From positions 1 to 8,694 of the forward strand of contig CALAQT010000528.1 in assembly GCA_937888775.1 (NCBI GenBank): DNA of 8,694 bases, read 5' to 3'. The DNA comes from an uncultured Actinomycetes bacterium. GTDB lineage: Bacteria > Actinomycetota > Thermoleophilia > Solirubrobacterales > Solirubrobacteraceae. The notes under the pieces were generated by a model. That model made no database searches. It had not been told where the DNA came from and saw nothing but the letters and a program-made list of their open reading frames with translations. Position 1 is the stretch's first letter, and each line of letters starts with the position of its first letter. This document shows positions 6,110 to 8,694 of this stretch, in pieces. The position numbers and the translations under genes were made by a program.

Positions 6110-6604
6110 CTACGTCGCTGGCGATTCGGAGGCTGCTGGCGGGCTGTGGCGCGCGTCTGGATCCTCAGGTTCGCGAATCGTGAGCGTCTCCAGCTCCAGT
6201 AGCTCCCCTGGCGGCTCTCCGGATAGCAGCCAGCCGTCATCGACGGGGCGTAGGAGTCCGCGTTGGGCGAGCTCGGACAGGGCGCTGGAGACGGTTGGGC
6301 GGCGCGCGGCGACGAGGTCGGCAAGGACCTGGTGGGTGAGGCGTAACGGCACGAGCGTCCCGTCGCTGCGTACCCGGCCCCAGCGGTCCGCGAGATGCCA
6401 GAACAGCATGTGCAGGCGGACATCGACACGCGGCTGGTGCACGATCGCCATGTTCACGGCGAGGTTGGGCGAGCGTTCAAGCGCTCGAGCGACGAGCTGG
6501 CCGGTCAGCTCGGGATAGCGCGCGAACCGCTGCGCGACGAGCGCGTCGAGGACCGCGACCCCGGTGGGCGCCAGTACGCGCCAGCCGGTCGTGCCCGCCG
6601 GCAA
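6110..6604 (-). pseudogene. Crp/Fnr-family regulator lacking its cyclic-nucleotide-binding domain
   Basis: 164 codons from a TTG (6604) to TAG (6110). Residues 6-60 match the end of the effector domain and the dimer helix (TGWRVLAPTGVAVLDALVAQ, ARALERSPNLAVNMAI). Residues 61-125 match the HTH_Crp domain: RVDVRLHMLFWHLADRWGRV, LRLTHQVLADLVAARRPTVS as helix-turn-helix with recognition helix ~102-115, then LAQRGLL. This is the style of the ~220-240-residue Crp/Fnr proteins abundant in Solirubrobacterales. The ~80-90 N-terminal residues of the beta-barrel are missing: upstream the frame reaches a stop (TGA) within about 20 codons with no similarity. The last ~30 residues are Glu/Pro/Ser-rich and probably disordered. 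Because the HTH and dimer helix remain, a short constitutive DNA-binding protein made from the TTG is possible, but no convincing ribosome site is seen. Pseudogene is the safer call. Confidence 0.75.
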
Positions 6605-6632
6605 GAGGGTTAGCTTGCTGTGTGAAGCGATC

Positions 6633-8694
6633 GTGTCTACGCGACAATCTCAGCTGGGCATGTTTGAGGCGCTGTTTGAGCGGGAGGCGGAGCTCGTGTC
6701 GTTGGCGGGCACGGTGGAGGCTGCCTTGGGTGGCAGTGGCGGTTGTGCGTGTGTGGAGGGGCCGCCTGGGATTGGCAAGAGCTCTCTGCTCACCGCGGCA
6801 TCGAGGCTTGGGCGTGAGCGGGGCATGCGGGTGCTGGACGCGCGGGGGGGTGAGCTGGAGCGCGAGTTCCCGTTCGGGGTTGTGCGTCAGCTGTTCGAGT
6901 CGGTTGTCGTTGGGCTCGACGATGCGGCGCGGGAGCGGGTTGTCGATGCGGCGGCGGCGCTTGCCGCGCCGGCCCTCGGCTTTGAGCTGTCAGAGCGTGG
7001 CGGGATGCGGATTTCGGATCCTGCGTCTGCCACGCTGCATGGCCTCTATTGGCTGACGTCGAACCTGTCGGCGGATCGTCCGTTGCTCGTGGTCGTGGAT
7101 GATGCCCACTGGGCGGATGGCGCCTCGTTGCAGTTCCTGGTGTACCTAGCGCGGCGGCTGGAGGGGCTTTCGGTGGCGTTGATCGTTGCGATCCGAGAAG
7201 GCGGGCGGCGCGACTGGATCGCGCCGCTGGCAGAGCTGGCCTCGGCCACGTCTCGAAGCGTCGTGCGTCCCGGCGGGCTCAGTACGTCGGCGGTTGGACG
7301 GGTGCTCGAGCGAGTGAGCGGTGTGGCGCCTGATCCAGCTGCGATCGTCGCCGTGCATCGCGCCACGGGCGGTAACCCGTTTTTGGTGCGCGAGCTTGCC
7401 GGCGTGCTGGCCGCAGACGGGGTCCCGCTCGACAGCGATGTCTCAGAGCGCGTCGGCACGCTTGCCCCGCGGACGGTCGGCCGGTCGATCATGGTGCGGC
7501 TCGCGAGCCTTGACCCGGCCGCCGGACCGGTCTTGCGGTCGGTGGCGATCCTTGGTGAGCACGCGGAGCTGCCGCACGTGGCAGCGCTTGCTGGCGTTGA
7601 CCAGCGCACGGCGGCTGAGGCTGCGGGTCAGCTCGTTCGAGTTGGACTGTTGCGCGACGGGCTGCCGTTGGCGTTCGCGCACCCGGTTCTGCGCTCGACC
7701 GTCTATGCAGACGTGTCGGCCGCCGAGCGCGCGGAGCTCCATGCCCGCGCGGCCAGGTTGCTGGCCAACAGCGGCGCTGAGCCGGACTTGGTAGCGGGTC
7801 AGCTGCTGCTTGCTGCGCCCGCGGGCGAGCAGCGTGTGGTTGGGAGGCTGCGGGCGGCAGCCGCCAGCGCTGTTGCTCGGGGCGCAGCCGAAACGGCGGT
7901 CGCGTACCTGCGCCGCGCGCTCGCCGAGCCTGTTGACGTCGATCAGCGGCCGGCTGTGCTGCACGAGCTGGGGCGCGCTGAGACGCTGATCCACGAGCCC
8001 GCCGCGGTCGAGCACCTGGAGCAGGCCCGGGCGCTGACGAGTGATTCCGTGGAGCGAGCCCGCTGCGCGCTCGATCTAGCAGGCAGCCTGCTCTACGTCG
8101 GCGAGTGGCCCGAGGTGCTGGATCTGCTGGCCGTGGCAACGGAGGAGCTCGGGGATCGCGACGAGTCGTTGCGGCTGCGCTTGACCGCGCTGCGGTTGGG
8201 GTTGGGGCATCATCCCAGCTATGCCGCACAGCTCGACCGGGAGCTGCCGGAATTCCTAGCGCTGGCTCGCAGCGAGAACCCTGATGCCAGGGCATTGCGC
8301 CTGTATCTCGCGCTGCTGTTAAGCGTGCGGATGAGCGACACCCAGCGGGTGGCGGATCTGGTAACCGCCGGGCTGGACGGAGGAGCCTTTGTGCGCGAGG
8401 AGGGTTCGGAGTCGCTGGCGGCAGCTAACGCGGTGCACGCGCTGGTGTATCTCGACCGGTTAGATGAAGCTCGGGCGACCGCCGAGGCGCTGCTCATCGA
8501 TGCTCGGGCACGCGGGTCGGTGATGGGGTTCGTCAACGGGATCGGCACGCGCGCGTTGGCGTTCCTACGCGCCGGCGCGCTTGCCGACGCCGAGGCTGAC
8601 GCGCGAGCTGCTGTCGCCCTGACGCGTGAGCACGGGATTTTCCTGGTCGAGCCGTTCGTGGTGGCGTATCTCGCCTGCGTGCTGCTCGAGCGTG
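6633..8694 (+). CDS. AAA/STAND-type ATPase regulator, MalT/LuxR-like (3' end outside window)
   Basis: 687 codons are visible and the frame is open at the right edge. A P-loop ATPase domain fills residues ~14-260: Walker A GPPGIGKSS (43-51), the family signature ARGGELEREFPFGVVRQLFE, HGLYWLTSNLS, and Walker B LLVVVDDAHWAD (151-162). Then come RATGGNPFLVREL, FAHPVLRSTVYADVSAAER and a long alanine/leucine-rich helical-repeat region (TPR/MalT-like) from ~400 on. Actinobacterial proteins of this type are ~900-1000 residues and end in a LuxR HTH; that end would lie beyond 8694, so the DNA-binding role is inferred. The ligand is unknown. The GTG at 6633 has a weak GAAG site five bases before it; the ATG at 6660, nine residues later, is equally possible. 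The gene diverges from the Crp remnant with only 28 bp between start codons, so its promoter must lie inside the remnant or be absent. Confidence 0.9.
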   Translation, partial: MSTRQSQLGMFEALFEREAELVSLAGTVEAALGGSGGCACVEGPPGIGKSSLLTAASRLGRERGMRVLDARGGELEREFPFGVVRQLFESVVVGLDDAARERVVDAAAALAAPALGFELSERGGMRISDPASATLHGLYWLTSNLSADRPLLVVVDDAHWADGASLQFLVYLARRLEGLSVALIVAIREGGRRDWIAPLAELASATSRSVVRPGGLSTSAVGRVLERVSGVAPDPAAIVAVHRATGGNPFLVRELAGVLAADGVPLDSDVSERVGTLAPRTVGRSIMVRLASLDPAAGPVLRSVAILGEHAELPHVAALAGVDQRTAAEAAGQLVRVGLLRDGLPLAFAHPVLRSTVYADVSAAERAELHARAARLLANSGAEPDLVAGQLLLAAPAGEQRVVGRLRAAAASAVARGAAETAVAYLRRALAEPVDVDQRPAVLHELGRAETLIHEPAAVEHLEQARALTSDSVERARCALDLAGSLLYVGEWPEVLDLLAVATEELGDRDESLRLRLTALRLGLGHHPSYAAQLDRELPEFLALARSENPDARALRLYLALLLSVRMSDTQRVADLVTAGLDGGAFVREEGSESLAAANAVHALVYLDRLDEARATAEALLIDARARGSVMGFVNGIGTRALAFLRAGALADAEADARAAVALTREHGIFLVEPFVVAYLACVLLER

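Noticed and set aside
7443..8295. Long minus-strand frames (190 and 268 codons)
   Set aside because: Both are antisense to the ATPase regulator, whose frame is continuous with family motifs.

Overview
The window is GC-rich DNA with the coding style of a high-GC actinobacterium. The long AAA/LuxR-type regulator and the Crp/Fnr-like C-terminus are closest, from memory of these families, to Solirubrobacterales/Thermoleophilia (Conexibacter- or Solirubrobacter-like). That placement is an inference from protein style, not a search result.

Left part (1-2560). The window opens inside the last 45 codons of a coiled-coil protein that resembles the DUF6262/TnpC-like accessory proteins found beside Tn554-type tyrosine recombinases. 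Its stop overlaps the GTG start of a complete 756-residue RecD2-type helicase by four bases, so the two are probably co-translated. After the helicase comes about 150 bp of non-coding DNA packed with inverted repeats (2422-2524). This is a good candidate for the right end, recombinase site or terminator of a mobile element carrying the helicase.

Middle part (2559-5263, minus strand). This is largely a gene graveyard. In order along the plus-strand coordinates it holds: the last ~49 codons of an ImmA/IrrE (HigA-like) protein; an ~80-codon piece of the C-terminus of phosphoketolase; an apparently intact 175-residue hypothetical protein with its own Shine-Dalgarno and a plausible promoter; a 5'-truncated, twice-frameshifted remnant of a large HAD/HerA-like ATPase protein; and a universal stress protein whose frame has lost its own stop and runs into that remnant. 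Phosphoketolase, UspA and the 175-residue protein fit a stress or low-oxygen cluster that has been broken up by deletions.

Right part (5640-8694). A small plus-strand gene encodes a 104-residue basic protein with a winged-helix-like core. It is followed on the minus strand by a Crp/Fnr regulator remnant that keeps the helical linker and DNA-binding domain but has lost the cyclic-nucleotide-binding domain. Its first codon lies only 28 bp from the start of a divergent large STAND/AAA-type ATPase regulator (MalT/LuxR-like) that runs off the window end before its expected C-terminal HTH.

No tRNA, rRNA, CRISPR array or intact insertion sequence was seen. The main points of interest are the probable recombinase-accessory/RecD2 operon with its dyad-rich end, and the run of fused gene fragments beside it.
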